A stretch of DNA of 64,000 nt from Micromussa lordhowensis (lineage: Eukaryota; Cnidaria; Anthozoa; Scleractinia; Lobophylliidae). The position numbers and the translations under genes were made by a program. The stretch's first letter is position 1. Each line of letters begins with the position of its first letter. The notes below the pieces were generated by a model. That model did no database searches. It had not been told where the DNA came from and worked only from the letters and a program-made list of their open reading frames with translations. Location of the stretch: assembly GCA_964020085.1 (NCBI GenBank), contig OZ026602.1, positions 28,758,677-28,822,676 of the forward strand. Direction: 5' to 3'. Shown piece after piece: positions 10,343-21,789 of this stretch.

Positions 10343-13300
10343 ATGGTTGCTAGGGTATTGCGAACGTTGCTGATGTTAATCGTTCTCTATGGCTCGTTGC
10401 AAAACACTTACTGTGTCTCGCAGAAAGAAAAACATTACCGTTACATACAGGATGTACTTAATGAAGTCGCTGGAGATGTTCCGCACTTTGTTGTGGAGGC
10501 TCCACCACTGTGGTTTCGGTCGAGTCCCAGCTTCCGTCTTCCAGACCCGTATCATTACCTGAGACCATCTGTTATACTATGGGATCCTATTTCACAGCGA
10601 ACTCTACAAAATGGAATTGTAAATTGCCCCCGATGCGATCTTCGGGACGTTTGTCTTAGGCCTATACACTGGAAGGACGGTCGAAATGAAAGAAATGCTC
10701 CAAGACTGTTGTTTGCACAAAATGGCGTCACTTACTTGGTTAGTCGAGTTTACAGATGTTGCAATGGCCATGAAGTAGTGGCCCATGATAACTCCATTCT
10801 TCAAAGTTTTCCCTGCAAGGAACATTTGCCTTTCTTATTAAGCCATGTCAGTGGGATAACACGAGAGCTTTACAAGGATATTATCCTGTATAGCAGCACT
10901 GGAATGAAAATTGAACAAATTGAGTGCCTAATAGCGCAAGGGCATCTTGAATATTTCAAGGAAAGGCGAGAGATGTTTAACAATGAAATGAAATGTTGGC
11001 AGAAGGGGCAAATCGATTCAAGTGCAAGTAGCAATTCACATTTCCCCATATGCATGCCAGATGAAATGAAAGCTCCCAGTAATGATTTCATCTGTCAATG
11101 CATAATTCATGATTATAAACAGAACGAAATGGTTTATACACAGTGCATGGCACAATCAGGTGCAAGTAGTTGGATTTCATGTGACCACACTTTTAAGGTA
11201 GCAGCTAACATCGGACTTCTGCGTCAGTCAGACAAGAAATGGGAAAAGCAGTATGATTCAATGTTCTGCATTCTCAATGAAAATGGTACCGTTTTAGCTT
11301 GGCAATTAACCAAAGGAACTGCATTTGATAATGTTAAAGATCTTCTGAAAAATTTAAAAGGCAGATTTGATCAACAAAAGAACAATGTAAAGCTTTGCAT
11401 CATTGATAATTGTTGTGCATGGAGGGGAAAACTGCAAGAGGTTTTCGGCTCAGAAATGGTAGTGAAGTTAGACTTGTTTCATGCTGTACAGCGGGTTGTC
11501 AAGTGTATACCAAAGCGACACCCTTTTGCCTACCACTGCTGTCAAGCATTTAGGCTTGTGTTCCGTGACCCATCAGATACTGGAGAGAAGCGCTCTTTGC
11601 ACACTCCTTCTCCAGAGGTCATGTTGGAAAACATTGACAATTTTTTAAAAACATGGAAAGACATCTCCCATGCAAATCAAGCAGTACTTACAGTTGCAGC
11701 AATTAAGGAAATTGAAAATTTGAAAAAACATGTCAGGAAAGGTTGTCTCTCATGTATTCCTGTTGGCTGTGGAAGTGAAAGAAACGAAAACTTACATAGG
11801 TGCCTACAACAAGCAGCCTCTAAAGGACGTATAGGTGGTGCTTTGGCAGTAGCTCTTCTGACGTCATTTCTTTACAAATGGAATGAGAAACAAGCAGCCA
11901 GGAGACAAGGGTCAAAGCCAAAAGTGATACCTCCCATTAACTCAAGAAAAGCAGAGCTTTTAAAAGGTGAAACTGGTTCCACTAAAGAAACATTTGGTAT
12001 TGGAATTTCGAAAGAGCGATCCGAATGTACAGCATTTCTTCCTGCAGCTTATGACCAGTGCAGTAATTCTGTTAGTGAGATGCAAGACATTATGGGAAGG
12101 GCCTTCAATGATCAATTAGAAACTGGTGAGCTCACAACTAACATTGATGATGAAGATGCTGATAAGATAAAAGATATCGAGAATGAAGCATTTACACGGG
12201 CCCTCAACCTTTATTTTCTGACCACTGATTTACCACAAATTGTGAGCAGTGCTGTTAATTCCAATCACTTCCATTTAATGGCAAACCATGCCTTGTTTGG
12301 TTTTGGAACCATGTCATCTGATATCGCATCTGACAGTGCTTGTAAACTTGAAAACCTCCTTTCTAGCTACAATTTTGCCAGAGTACAAGTTGCGCCTGAT
12401 GGAGATTGCTTATTCTCGAGTGTCATTTTCCAGCTTAAGCAGATGGTAACTTCAGGAAATGTAGAACTTCACAACCATTTAAAAGCAATTGGATTTCATA
12501 TTCTGCTACAAGGGGAGCATAACACTGCTGTGTCTTGTTTGCGAAGTTTAATGGTTTCTGAACTGCTTGAAAACAGAGCAACCTATGACGGTTACATCAC
12601 CAACAGTGGTGTCGAATATGAAGAACAAGTGGAGAATTTCAAGCAGATGGGTGTTTACAGTGGTGAAATAGGCAATGTGATGGCTTTGTCCTTAACGAAT
12701 GTGTTGAGAGTGAACATGGTCCTTTTCACGTCAATGGAAAACTTTCCTCTTATACCAATTTCTCCATTAAAGAAAGTTTGCACCCATCAAACTTTGTATC
12801 TTGCCTTTAACCATTTGGGCAGTGGGCACTATGATGCAGTTGTAGAAGTTGCACATACAAGTGAAACTGCATGTGATACTATCGAAAGTGGTGAAAAGGT
12901 GAGAGAAAGCAGTCCAAGTTCAGAAAGTATTGAAGCCAAGGGTTGTGCTTGTGGAAGAGGAGCTGCCAAGAAAAGAAAACTTCAACCTGACGGTGATCCC
13001 ATTAACAGCACGTCAGAGGTATTCTGTTTCCAGGTACCTGGAGAACGTCGAACACTCTGTCCTTGCTACAGAGCTTTCAAGGCTTGCTCAGCCTTGTGTA
13101 GATGTTTCAACTGCTGTAATTCGATTGGTAGAAGGCCAGACTGTAGTCAAAAGAAAAGTCAACCCCGAAAACGCGAGCATCATGTACTTCAAAATGTAGA
13201 GAAAAACAGTTTAAAATTTATGCAAGGCAAGGACGAAAGGCCTGTAGAACCTAAGTGGGCAAAGCTGGAACATATACTCATTGAAGTTATCCAGGACCTG

Positions 13301-13531
13301 CTAATAGAAAGGCAAGGAGAAGTGGCTGACCGTGATGTATGTAAAGTCTTCAATAGCATAGTTTCTATTGCAGATTCAGCCAAAGAAATAAATGTTCCTA
13401 TCTCCAAGAAGACTGAAAAGTCAATTAAGAGAAAAATTAAATCTATTAAGGAGCAAGCAGTACTTTTCAGGCAGTTTTACCTAAATCAGGTTACGAAGAA
13501 TCTGTCTGGCAATGAACCAAGGGATAGTTAA
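10343..13531 (+). CDS. DDE-like transposase / OTU protease / CXC-domain protein (1062 aa)
   Basis: This is one intact exon of 1062 codons. The N terminus is hydrophobic (residues 3-22) and could mimic a signal peptide. A zinc-binding CPRC...C region near residue 94 precedes a transposase-like core with SCDHTFK (Asp281) and CIIDNCCAWRG (Asp355), resembling the first two acids of MULE-type DDE enzymes; the third acid is not assigned. Residues about 680-835 look like an OTU cysteine protease: APDGDCLFSSV (Asp686, Cys689) and GSGHYDAVV (His829). Residues 868-930 are cysteine-rich (CACGRG, CPCYRAF, CRCFNCCNSIG) like CXC/tesmin modules found in some eukaryotic transposases. The tail is Lys-rich and possibly coiled. 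It may be a mobile-element protein or a domesticated one; the intact frame amid decayed neighbours suggests recent arrival or selection. No terminal inverted repeats were found around it. Confidence 0.7.
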   Translation: MVARVLRTLLMLIVLYGSLQNTYCVSQKEKHYRYIQDVLNEVAGDVPHFVVEAPPLWFRSSPSFRLPDPYHYLRPSVILWDPISQRTLQNGIVNCPRCDLRDVCLRPIHWKDGRNERNAPRLLFAQNGVTYLVSRVYRCCNGHEVVAHDNSILQSFPCKEHLPFLLSHVSGITRELYKDIILYSSTGMKIEQIECLIAQGHLEYFKERREMFNNEMKCWQKGQIDSSASSNSHFPICMPDEMKAPSNDFICQCIIHDYKQNEMVYTQCMAQSGASSWISCDHTFKVAANIGLLRQSDKKWEKQYDSMFCILNENGTVLAWQLTKGTAFDNVKDLLKNLKGRFDQQKNNVKLCIIDNCCAWRGKLQEVFGSEMVVKLDLFHAVQRVVKCIPKRHPFAYHCCQAFRLVFRDPSDTGEKRSLHTPSPEVMLENIDNFLKTWKDISHANQAVLTVAAIKEIENLKKHVRKGCLSCIPVGCGSERNENLHRCLQQAASKGRIGGALAVALLTSFLYKWNEKQAARRQGSKPKVIPPINSRKAELLKGETGSTKETFGIGISKERSECTAFLPAAYDQCSNSVSEMQDIMGRAFNDQLETGELTTNIDDEDADKIKDIENEAFTRALNLYFLTTDLPQIVSSAVNSNHFHLMANHALFGFGTMSSDIASDSACKLENLLSSYNFARVQVAPDGDCLFSSVIFQLKQMVTSGNVELHNHLKAIGFHILLQGEHNTAVSCLRSLMVSELLENRATYDGYITNSGVEYEEQVENFKQMGVYSGEIGNVMALSLTNVLRVNMVLFTSMENFPLIPISPLKKVCTHQTLYLAFNHLGSGHYDAVVEVAHTSETACDTIESGEKVRESSPSSESIEAKGCACGRGAAKKRKLQPDGDPINSTSEVFCFQVPGERRTLCPCYRAFKACSALCRCFNCCNSIGRRPDCSQKKSQPRKREHHVLQNVEKNSLKFMQGKDERPVEPKWAKLEHILIEVIQDLLIERQGEVADRDVCKVFNSIVSIADSAKEINVPISKKTEKSIKRKIKSIKEQAVLFRQFYLNQVTKNLSGNEPRDS

Positions 13532-14274
13532 AGGGGTTAGACCAATGTCAGTACCTATAAAGATACAAAGATTTGCACTACCTGTATTAAGGCTTTTTTC
13601 GACTTTGCAACCATGCCAATAATCAAACTTTCACATCGAGGGGCTTAGCTTTTTCTCGTTATGTATAATGATTGTTGATTTGCGATACTAAATTTTGTAT
13701 ATTCTTGGAAAATTCAAATATGAGTATGGATATTTTTAGAGCTGCAAATAGCATATTTATTGCAAACCATGTTTCTCCTACCACCACCAACCTTCTTCAA
13801 ATATATAACAACAAAATTAAAACACCCAACCACATCCCTTTAACAGGGGTTGGTACTAACTTTTTATGTTACCAGCTCAGTGACCAGTGACAGCATTCAT
13901 ACACAGCGTAGAATGGCCATTGTTCTTGTGACATTTACTTGCAGTTGGAAAGGTCTGTTATAACACTTGTTAATATTCATAGCGCCGAAAAGAAGCTTAT
14001 TCATTGGTTGCTATGAAAGCACGGCGATGCTCATTAGCCCGATGAAGGCGGCAAAGTAGACAATGAAACCAGTGCACTATTGTTACTCCCTTTGTTTCGT
14101 TCAGCACAAACTGCTTTTGTTTCTTACTTTGTTTGAATAGACAATTTTTCAATTCTCTTTCGTTACGTCAAAAGCGAACCTAAACACCAGCTAACATCGA
14201 TGTTCTGGTAGTCGATTTGATCCCGACAAATCCAATCGAATTGTTCGATAATCTAGCCCAAGCTAACACCAATT

Positions 14275-14745
14275 GTTCGGCTGCCGAATGGTCGATTATG
14301 GAGCTCAGTCGAATGTTTGATTATCAAACGATCAAAATCATTCACAGTAAATAAAATATTCTATTTTGCCGGTTCGATTACCAAACGCAAACATAAATCA
14401 TTCGATTAAGCTCGATTTTGTTAGATTAGATATGCCGGAGTTGATATGTCTCACTTCAATTTACTTTACTATACTATATTATACCGAACTGTACCTTACT
14501 TTAAGAAATCAAATAATCGTTTGGCTGCCGAACACGATTATCGAGCTCATCAGTCGAATGTTCGATTACCGAACAAACGAGATCATTCACAGTAAATAAA
14601 ATAGTCAGCGATTTTGTTCAATTACCGGCGAACACAAACAAACACTGAATCATCGATTGAGCTCGATTTTGTTGGTAGATTAGATATGCCAGAGTTGATA
14701 TGTCTTATTACTTCACTTTACTTAACTTAACTTTACTTTAAGAAA
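14275..14745. repeat. 244-bp tandem duplication
   Basis: Two copies start with GTTYGGCTGCCGAA at 14275 and 14519 and share TCATTCACAGTAAATAAAAT, GAGCTCGATTTTGTTRG and GAGTTGATATGTCT in order. It lies just upstream of the chromodomain gene and might influence it. The stretch 13532-14274 holds nothing recognised apart from the 3' end of the previous gene. Confidence 0.75.
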
Positions 14746-14964
14746 TTTCCAGTTTATTTCGAATTACAAGCGTATTTCAGTCTCGACTTTTGATCGCAAA
14801 AACTAAGTGATAGTAAAGATTGTATGAAACTAATATAATCTCGATCGGTTAACCACGATTGGTCGGAACAAAATTTTTTGTCAAGAACGTGATAGCCATT
14901 GGTGCATTTCGATCCGTCGAAAATAGTATAAATTTCAGTTGTCAACAATTCAAATCGTGTAAAC

Positions 14965-15591
14965 ATGGAAAAATGTTCTCGTCCGCCTCAGGGCTACTAT
15001 AAGAGCCTTGAAACTTCTGCGATCTCCCGAGCCGGCACTATGTGCGAAAGTAGCCCTGAAGTTCTTGGCGTCTATCAGGCTGAACGTATAGTTGCCAAGA
15101 GGATCCAAAATGGTAAGCCGCTGTTCATGGTCAAGTGGCAAGGATACTGTGCCAGTGAGAACACATGGGAGCCCAAGCCTCACCTACCACCAGAGCTGAT
15201 TGAAGCCTTCGAGAATCCTGACCCCGACCCAGTACGTGTGGAAGAGGCCCGTGAAAGGATCGCTCTTGTTTTCGAGAGGGGGGTGAAAGTTCTGCTACAA
15301 CACGAGGAATCGATCGAGATTCGTCATGACGTAGTCCGTGTTCTGTTTCCCAACGTACCTGCACAGATTCAGTTAAAACCCACAGAGATCAGCGACCAAG
15401 AGTTAGAGGACGCTGGACTAGGTCCGTACGTGGAACGGATAATTAACGCCAACGGAAGCCGCTGCCGGGTCATACAGTTAACATTCCGCCTGCTGTTGTC
15501 AAAGTCACCTTCATTCTACCATGGGGAGAAGAAAATTTCCCGTCCAGTGGAGCGCCTTCATATTGTCTTCAGAAAGAAATACCTTGCTTGA
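14965..15591 (+). CDS. Single-exon chromodomain (CBX/HP1-like) protein, 208 aa
   Basis: Residues about 37-90 form a chromodomain: YQAERIVAKRIQNGKPLF, then the aromatic-cage stretch MVKWQGYCASENTWEP, and a PPELIEAF end. Such domains bind methylated lysine on histone tails. The rest (residues 95-208) is not a recognised chromoshadow domain; it is charged and ends in a basic FRKKYLA. The gene has no introns, unlike most animal CBX genes, so it may be a retrocopy or derived from a chromodomain-bearing retroelement (chromointegrases carry similar modules), but no integrase or RT lies next to it. The start is the first ATG in the open frame. The frame is intact, suggesting that it may still be expressed. 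Confidence 0.75.
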   Translation: MEKCSRPPQGYYKSLETSAISRAGTMCESSPEVLGVYQAERIVAKRIQNGKPLFMVKWQGYCASENTWEPKPHLPPELIEAFENPDPDPVRVEEARERIALVFERGVKVLLQHEESIEIRHDVVRVLFPNVPAQIQLKPTEISDQELEDAGLGPYVERIINANGSRCRVIQLTFRLLLSKSPSFYHGEKKISRPVERLHIVFRKKYLA

Positions 15592-16079
15592 CCCGTCTGA
15601 GGTAGAACAAGCGGGACGCTAAAAACAAACGGCTTCTTTAGAAGCCACAACATGAAATAAAGCAATGACCAACAAGATAGGTTAATCTTTTATAACTATT
15701 TTATACATGCAGTTTTAATAATTTGTTCAACCCATCCTCAACCACCTGTGTTTCCCGCCAAAAAAACCTGAGCCAGCCAGCACCAAAGGCCAGTGCAATT
15801 AGACAACGATCATGCGCATGTTTGCAAAACAAAATGGGGAAGCTTAATATCCGTTCGCTTTTCTTTTAAAAGTTATGGATACGTGTTTGCCATCGATTGA
15901 GTTATGTCCGTAAAGGTAAGACCAAGCATTCAACTTCTTGTTTTCAATTTAATATCGACTTTTACCTCGCATACTGATCGATTCAAAATGGTACAGTAAT
16001 GTTCCGCTGGCGAAACGATTAGCAAGCCGAATTTTAATCATCTAAATTACCAACAGCAGTTTTGACTTGCGTAGCGAAA

Positions 16080-16860
16080 GTAATTTGCGTTTCCAACTTA
16101 AAACTGCTGTCTCCGACAATTATCCCTGCTGTACCTGGGCTTTACAAGCAAACCACTTGTTTTGTTTCTACTTGATGAATATCTATTTAACTTAATTAAG
16201 CTTATTTATAAGCTTTTTCCATGTGGTATTACCACTGTCAAATGAAAAACACACTACAGTGCTAATAAATTTTGCTTCCGAGCAGTAAAAAAACAAATCT
16301 TAACTGAAGTTTCTTAATAAATTATAAAATTAGTTAAATTTTGTGCTCTGTTGTTTAAGCTACTCAAAAATTCATAAACTACAATATATACATAACATTT
16401 TGCTCTATCCCACAATTATCCCTGCTGTACCTGGGCTTTACAAGAAAACCACACATTTTGTTTTCACTTGATGAGTATTTATTTAACTTAAGTACCTGGG
16501 CTTTACAAGAAAACCTGTGCAGTAAAAGTAATCTTAACTGAAGTTTCTTAATAAATTATAAAAATAATTAAATTTTGCTCTCTGTTGTTCAAGCATGTTT
16601 CTTATTCTTACTCGAAAATTCATAAACTACAGTATATACACAATATTATTTTTATTTTGAGTCCATATTTTTTTTTTTCTCATTTGGCTTTTTTAGCTTC
16701 AGACTTGAAATAAACTACAGTACCAATACATTTTGCATACCAGCACAAAATTCCAAAATTCTCTGTTGTTTAAACATGTTTCTTATTCTTACTCGAGAAT
16801 TCATAAACCACAGTGTATATACAATATTTTATTTTGAGTCCATAATTTTTGTTTTGTTTT
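16080..16860. repeat. Complex AT-rich repeat block
   Basis: Two units recur. CTGTACCTGGGCTTTACAAG occurs at about 16128 and 16424, with a partial copy at 16494. GAAGTTTCTTAATAAATTAT occurs at about 16306 and 16540, and its following block (CTCTGTTGTTYAAGC, then TTCATAAACYACAGTRTATA) recurs about three times down to 16820. There are no open frames. The stretches 15592-16080 and 16860-17550 hold nothing I can name. Confidence 0.6.
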
Positions 16861-17559
16861 GTTTTTTTCTCATGTGGACGTTAAAATAAGTTTAAAATTA
16901 CATTTGGAAATAACTTTTGAACACATTGCTTACCAGTTTAATTGCAAGCATGTTAATTTACTAAAATTTACAAAGTTAAAAATAGACAAAGTTAAAATAC
17001 TCTTTGAAACCATAATATGTGCACACACAAATGCACTAAAAGCGCATTCAAACAAGACAGGGAGCCTTCCAAGATGGCGTCCCTGCCTTAAGTTTCTTCC
17101 TTTTCTATGTGCCCTTGGGCACACAAGGCAGGTAAGTTTTGCATGATAATTACACGAAGGTTTGTGAATACTTTACATACAATGAAACTTCACATAATTT
17201 ATTTTCTAAAAATGCCTTTCAATTTTCCCTCAATTTGTAGGACCAGCTACAGTAGTAACCTAAATGTTACAACATTGATGAAAGGAACCACACAACACAG
17301 AGATATTGTTTCAGACAAAAAGACAAACTTAAGGCATCTCCCAGATACAGCAGAGCTGAAGGAAAACTGTTGCTATTGTACTGGTCTATGGATTATTCCA
17401 TCATGGCATTTCCAAGATCTAAAGATGATATCAAGATGTGAAATCAAGATATGTGCTGTTTCCACCTGGGTTACCTTCAGCTGAACAATTTAACTGGTGC
17501 CAAACTACCATAGTAGACCACCAAGATGTCTAACAAAATCACATGATCATGCATATGGA

Positions 17560-18130
17560 ATACTGATATCCTACTCATATCAGGACATTGCAAGGAAGAA
17601 TTGCATTGAACTATGTCAACATTCATTGTTGAATCCTGCCCTTCTTAAAGAGAATAAGATCTTGGAAACATTAACTACAATAACCATACTTATCATCATG
17701 CTGAGTGATGTCTACGGTACATATACTTTCTGGAACTACTGAAACCTAAACGAGATCTTCAGACCTTAATGATACATTGTTGCTGAAACTCATAGGAATG
17801 CTTCAGACTAAATATTGTCTACTTCAATGAAAAACACATTTGAACAACCATTTACCATATAATAAACAGAATAATACACAGTCATAGACATGGATTACTG
17901 ATCTCAGGATATTGCACATAGGAATTGTATTGTAATATCACAACATTCCATGGAAAACCCAACTGTTTATAAAGAAACAGACCTTAAAGTTCATAAACAG
18001 TGTGAACCTTCACTATGATAACTATTCTTATAATCACCATGTTGAGTAAAGCATAGTTGGTGAAACTGCTGAAACCTAATGATGACTTTAAATCTCATTA
18101 ATGCAATATTATCTTATTAATACAATATTG
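17560..18130. repeat. Old diverged duplication
   Basis: Two segments (about 17575-17880 and 17900-18130) share blocks such as TCAGGAYATTGCA, AACTAT, GAGTRA and CTGAAACCTAA in the same order. Similarity is weak. No coding is supported here or in 18131-19290. Confidence 0.3.
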
Positions 18131-19337
18131 CTACAGTGATCAGATTTGATCTGACTAAAACAAGTCTTGACACAATCAAAAACCATGATATTGCACTTTA
18201 CAGATTGTTTCATAACAGCTTTTTTCGATTATTTATCTACAACTGGCCTTTTATATGTGCATCTAACAAGTTCAAGTTCATGATTTATTTTAATACAATC
18301 CATGTCCACAGCAAACAAACTATAACAATAAGAATACATGTAGAGGTACTATAAGCTACTATAACTTGACTCTGATGCACAGACTAGATACAATATATCT
18401 GAAATATTATCTCAAAATTAGTTTTAATCTTGGTAAATCAATTATCTACCTACCCACCATGTCATTCAGGCTCTCACTATAAGGCATGACAAATTATAGC
18501 AGCAACCACAGGATGCCTTGTAATTATATTATTAAGTGGTTGTTTTTTTAAAACAATCAAAACTGGTGTACTATACCAGGCCTGGACTCTAGAACTGCCT
18601 AAGTGCCACAGGTGCCTAACTTTTGCCTTTCGAGATTTCATGGTTGGGAGCCTTTCGGCTCCAGTCATCATTTTTCTGAACCTCATGTACAGTATTACAA
18701 GTATAAAGATATTTTTCATGTGCAAAATAATGTATGTAAAGAAATCAAAACTTTCCACTTTATGGATCCAAAGTTTCTCCTAGCTCTAACAGGTATTGAA
18801 AATGAAAACTGGTAGTAATCAACGATTACATACTAAATTATACTACTTTAGATACTTCTACATATTTGTAACAAGTCCTTTTTCAAGCTGATCAATGTCA
18901 AGAGTTTAAATAAAATTTTTCTTTTTTCTTCATTTCAGTCTACTACATGATTGTCTTTCTAGCTTTCTGAACAAGTAGTCTTCTGGTTACACAAAGCCCA
19001 AAACGCTATAATTTATTGTAAATATACCAAAAACAGAACAACAACAAGGGACCAAACAAACAAACTCAAGAACATTCCCTGCCACGCACACCTTTCAGAA
19101 AATACAAATAAAAATTCGTTCTTTGCAACACAAGTACAGTAAGCTTTTCTCAGACCCGCAGACAGATTTCAGAAAGGATAATGGAAGAGACTGGCTCTGT
19201 TATCCATGATTTCAGCAAGGCTCCCTAAAAAGCACCACTTTTCCGAGGCAGAGACTGGGTAAGAATGCCAGTCAAACAAGCCAGCTGCTGCCATGCCATG
19301 TGCTTTCCCATCATACGTTGTACTTGCGTTCTCAAAC

Positions 19338-20443
19338 ATGGCAGCTAGACAAGGATCGTCCTCGCAGGTTAGTGCCAAACCACAGGTGAAAGACATAGAG
19401 GGATATGTCCACGAAGTCTCACAACTAAAGATTCCACGGTCTGGAACGGCCAACAGATATTTTGATTTCACCATACAAGAAAAAGAACAAACCAGACGAG
19501 TGTGTTGCTTTAATCCAAATCACAGAGATGACATCAAGGAGAAGGAACTGAACAAATCACCCGTTCGTTTAATGAATGTAAGTCCACAGAAACGAAAATA
19601 TGTTCCAGATACAACGGAATACCGTTTTAACAACTACTCCAAGATCACCGTCATGAAGAATCTAGCCTTCCCATGGAAAGACGTACCGAAAGAAACTTCT
19701 AATGAAACCACCATCAAAGACATCCTGAATGAAACCGGAGAAGGGCAATTCGTATCTGTGAAAGCTAAGGTGATGTTCAAGGGAGAAAGCGAAACCGTAT
19801 TTTCTACCGCACAGAACAAGAACCTAAAGAAAAGTGACATCGTCATTGCCGATCACACAGGAGCAATCCCACTAACAGTATGGGAAGAAGCAGTAACTAC
19901 AACAGAAACTGACCACTCAAATTTGTTTAGCAAGGTAAGAGTCAGCTTTTTTAAGAGGAAATATCTTAATGCAACAAAGAACAGTGTATTTGTACCCTGT
20001 AAAGATGAAATCCAACTGACTCAAGAAACCATGAGCTAGTAGTTGGCAAAATCTTGTCAATAGATGTTCAAAAATCTTACATCTGCTTAAACTGTAAATC
20101 GAAGATAAATGGCGTGGAAGACGCTGATGAGGATTCTCAGTTTACCGAATGCAACACTTGCAGACAAATAATGTTAAGGGAAAATTTGAATGCCTCGACC
20201 ACAGCAAATTTGACCATATCCCAGGAAGGACAAAATATAGGGCGTTTTTTCTGCTCTGGAAATGTTCTTAACTCACTGCTACAATCTTTGTCAAGCACTG
20301 AAAATTACAACATCGAACAAAGTGCAACCAAACTGTCGAGGAAAATGATCACCCAAACTCTTCTGTTACTAAAGAAGGTGTCCTTTCAGCTCTCAAAGGA
20401 AGATAAAGTAATTCATGCAATGAATGCAACTGACGATCCCTAA
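19338..20443 (+). CDS. RPA1-like OB-fold protein, one frameshift
   Basis: The protein reads from MAARQGSSSQV and has the order seen in replication protein A large-subunit relatives: an OB fold starting VKDIEGYVHEVSQLKIPRSG, a second OB-like segment (FVSVKAKVMF ... IVIADHTGAIPLTVWEEA ... FFKRKYLNATKNS), and a C-terminal C4 zinc-like module (CLNCKSKI ... CNTCRQ) inside a third OB-like region. RPA-type folds bind single-stranded DNA. The frame shifts near 20030, between the end of the second region and GKILSIDVQ; apart from that one change the gene is intact and intronless. A paralogue with the same domain order is at 62375-63330. Stand-alone RPA-like genes often travel with mobile elements; whether this copy does cannot be told. 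Canonical host RPA1 is less likely given its small size and lack of introns. Confidence 0.65.
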
Positions 20444-20667
20444 AAACTAGCACATTCAGCTCATGCCTACACTTCAAAGTAAAAGTTCGGCTTTTTTCAA
20501 AGCTTACGTTGTAATGTTCTGGTTATTGTTACAGTGATATTTATTAAAAAGTACCTAACTAGTAGTTTTTAGCGACATACTTGTAACGTCAGCTTGTTAA
20601 AATATTGAATTAAAACAGTGTTTCTTCCCAAAAGGCATCTTGTACTGTTCTGTTTATTTAAGCTTAA

Positions 20668-21041
20668 GGGGGCAGTGTCACAAGGATTTTGCTGTTTTAG
20701 ATCAATTCTGGGCTAAAATCATTGCTTTGAGGCTTTACTCATTAACAAAATGCTTCTGTGAAGCTACAACGACAATATCAAATGGATTTTATCAAAGATG
20801 GCTAACCATAATAAATTTCTTAAGGTTTTTTTGAACACGTAGCATCAAAGTTTGAAAAAACTGGCAACTTTTTCAATCCATTTCCATCCTTGCCATCGGA
20901 AGCGACAGGAGACAGGAAACACTTTCAGTACCCTCAAATAGTCTTTAATAACAAACCTAGACCATTAGTTTTGGAATTCAATTGATGTGAAAACACCATC
21001 TAGATTTTTATAAAGTTGCCAAATAGCGTGACACTGTCCCT
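20668..21041. mobile_element. TTAA-flanked MITE (374 bp)
   Basis: The ends are GGGGGCAGTGTCAC and (complement) AGGGACAGTGTCAC, flanked by TTAA at 20664-20667 and 21042-21045. It has no coding capacity. The terminal sequence differs from the MITE at 3934, so it is a separate TTAA-duplicating family. Confidence 0.8.
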
Positions 21042-21282
21042 TTAAGTGTAAAACTTAAAGTTTCCTTATTCCTAAAAAGCACATAATTTTGTAATGTTGT
21101 GTTTATTAAAATATCAAACTCAAACAAAAGTATATTTACAAGAAACCACATTATTATATGTTTATTAAAGTATCAAATAGGGAAGATTTTCAAAAAAGCC
21201 ACCCTGTAATGTTCTGTTTATTAAAGTTGTTTATTATAAAGATTGACTCTTGTTTCTTTACTAGCAAATATCGTAAAATTTG

Positions 21283-21570
21283 AGGCACAGTGACCTCCTG
21301 GTTAGTGCCTTGTCTCCAGATAAAGCAGTCAGGGTTCGAGCCCCGGCCTAGCACATTGTTGGTTGTATTCTTGGCCAAAACACAGTCCCTCTCTACACCC
21401 AGGTGTAGAAATGGGGACCAGCCAATGTAATCCTGGGAGTAACACTGCAACGGACTACCATCAAATCCACAAGGGAGTACAAATACTAACCAACTTTTCT
21501 ATGATGCAAAGAATATCATGCAAATACCATCACATGAATGAGCTGGCTCCAAGAGCCCTTTGATTCATTG
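21283..21570 (+). mobile_element. tRNA-derived SINE
   Basis: The head resembles a tRNA with RNA polymerase III boxes: an A-like box TGGTTAGTGCC near 21299 and a perfect B box GGTTCGAGCCC at 21333. The tRNA-like part ends in CCCCGGCCTAGCAC and is followed by an unrelated body, as in SINEs; it does not fold as a complete functional tRNA. The 3' end is estimated. Confidence 0.6.
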
Positions 21571-21789
21571 ATGTGTACTATTTAACAATGTTGTCATCGT
21601 TAATTATTATTGTTGATACTTACTTTTTCAAAGGCTATTTTCCTTTTCGGCGTGAACTTGTTGTATGTAGCCTGGCTTTCTGATGATAGTACCTGCAGAA
21701 AATTATTGTTAGTATTATTAGTGCTGATCTTTCATTTACCCCAATTGACCATGGTAATGAAAAAAGCAAATTAATGATGAACACCAACC

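Noticed and set aside
21283..21355. Functional tRNA gene
   Set aside because: A and B boxes are present but the sequence lacks a full cloverleaf and continues into a SINE body.
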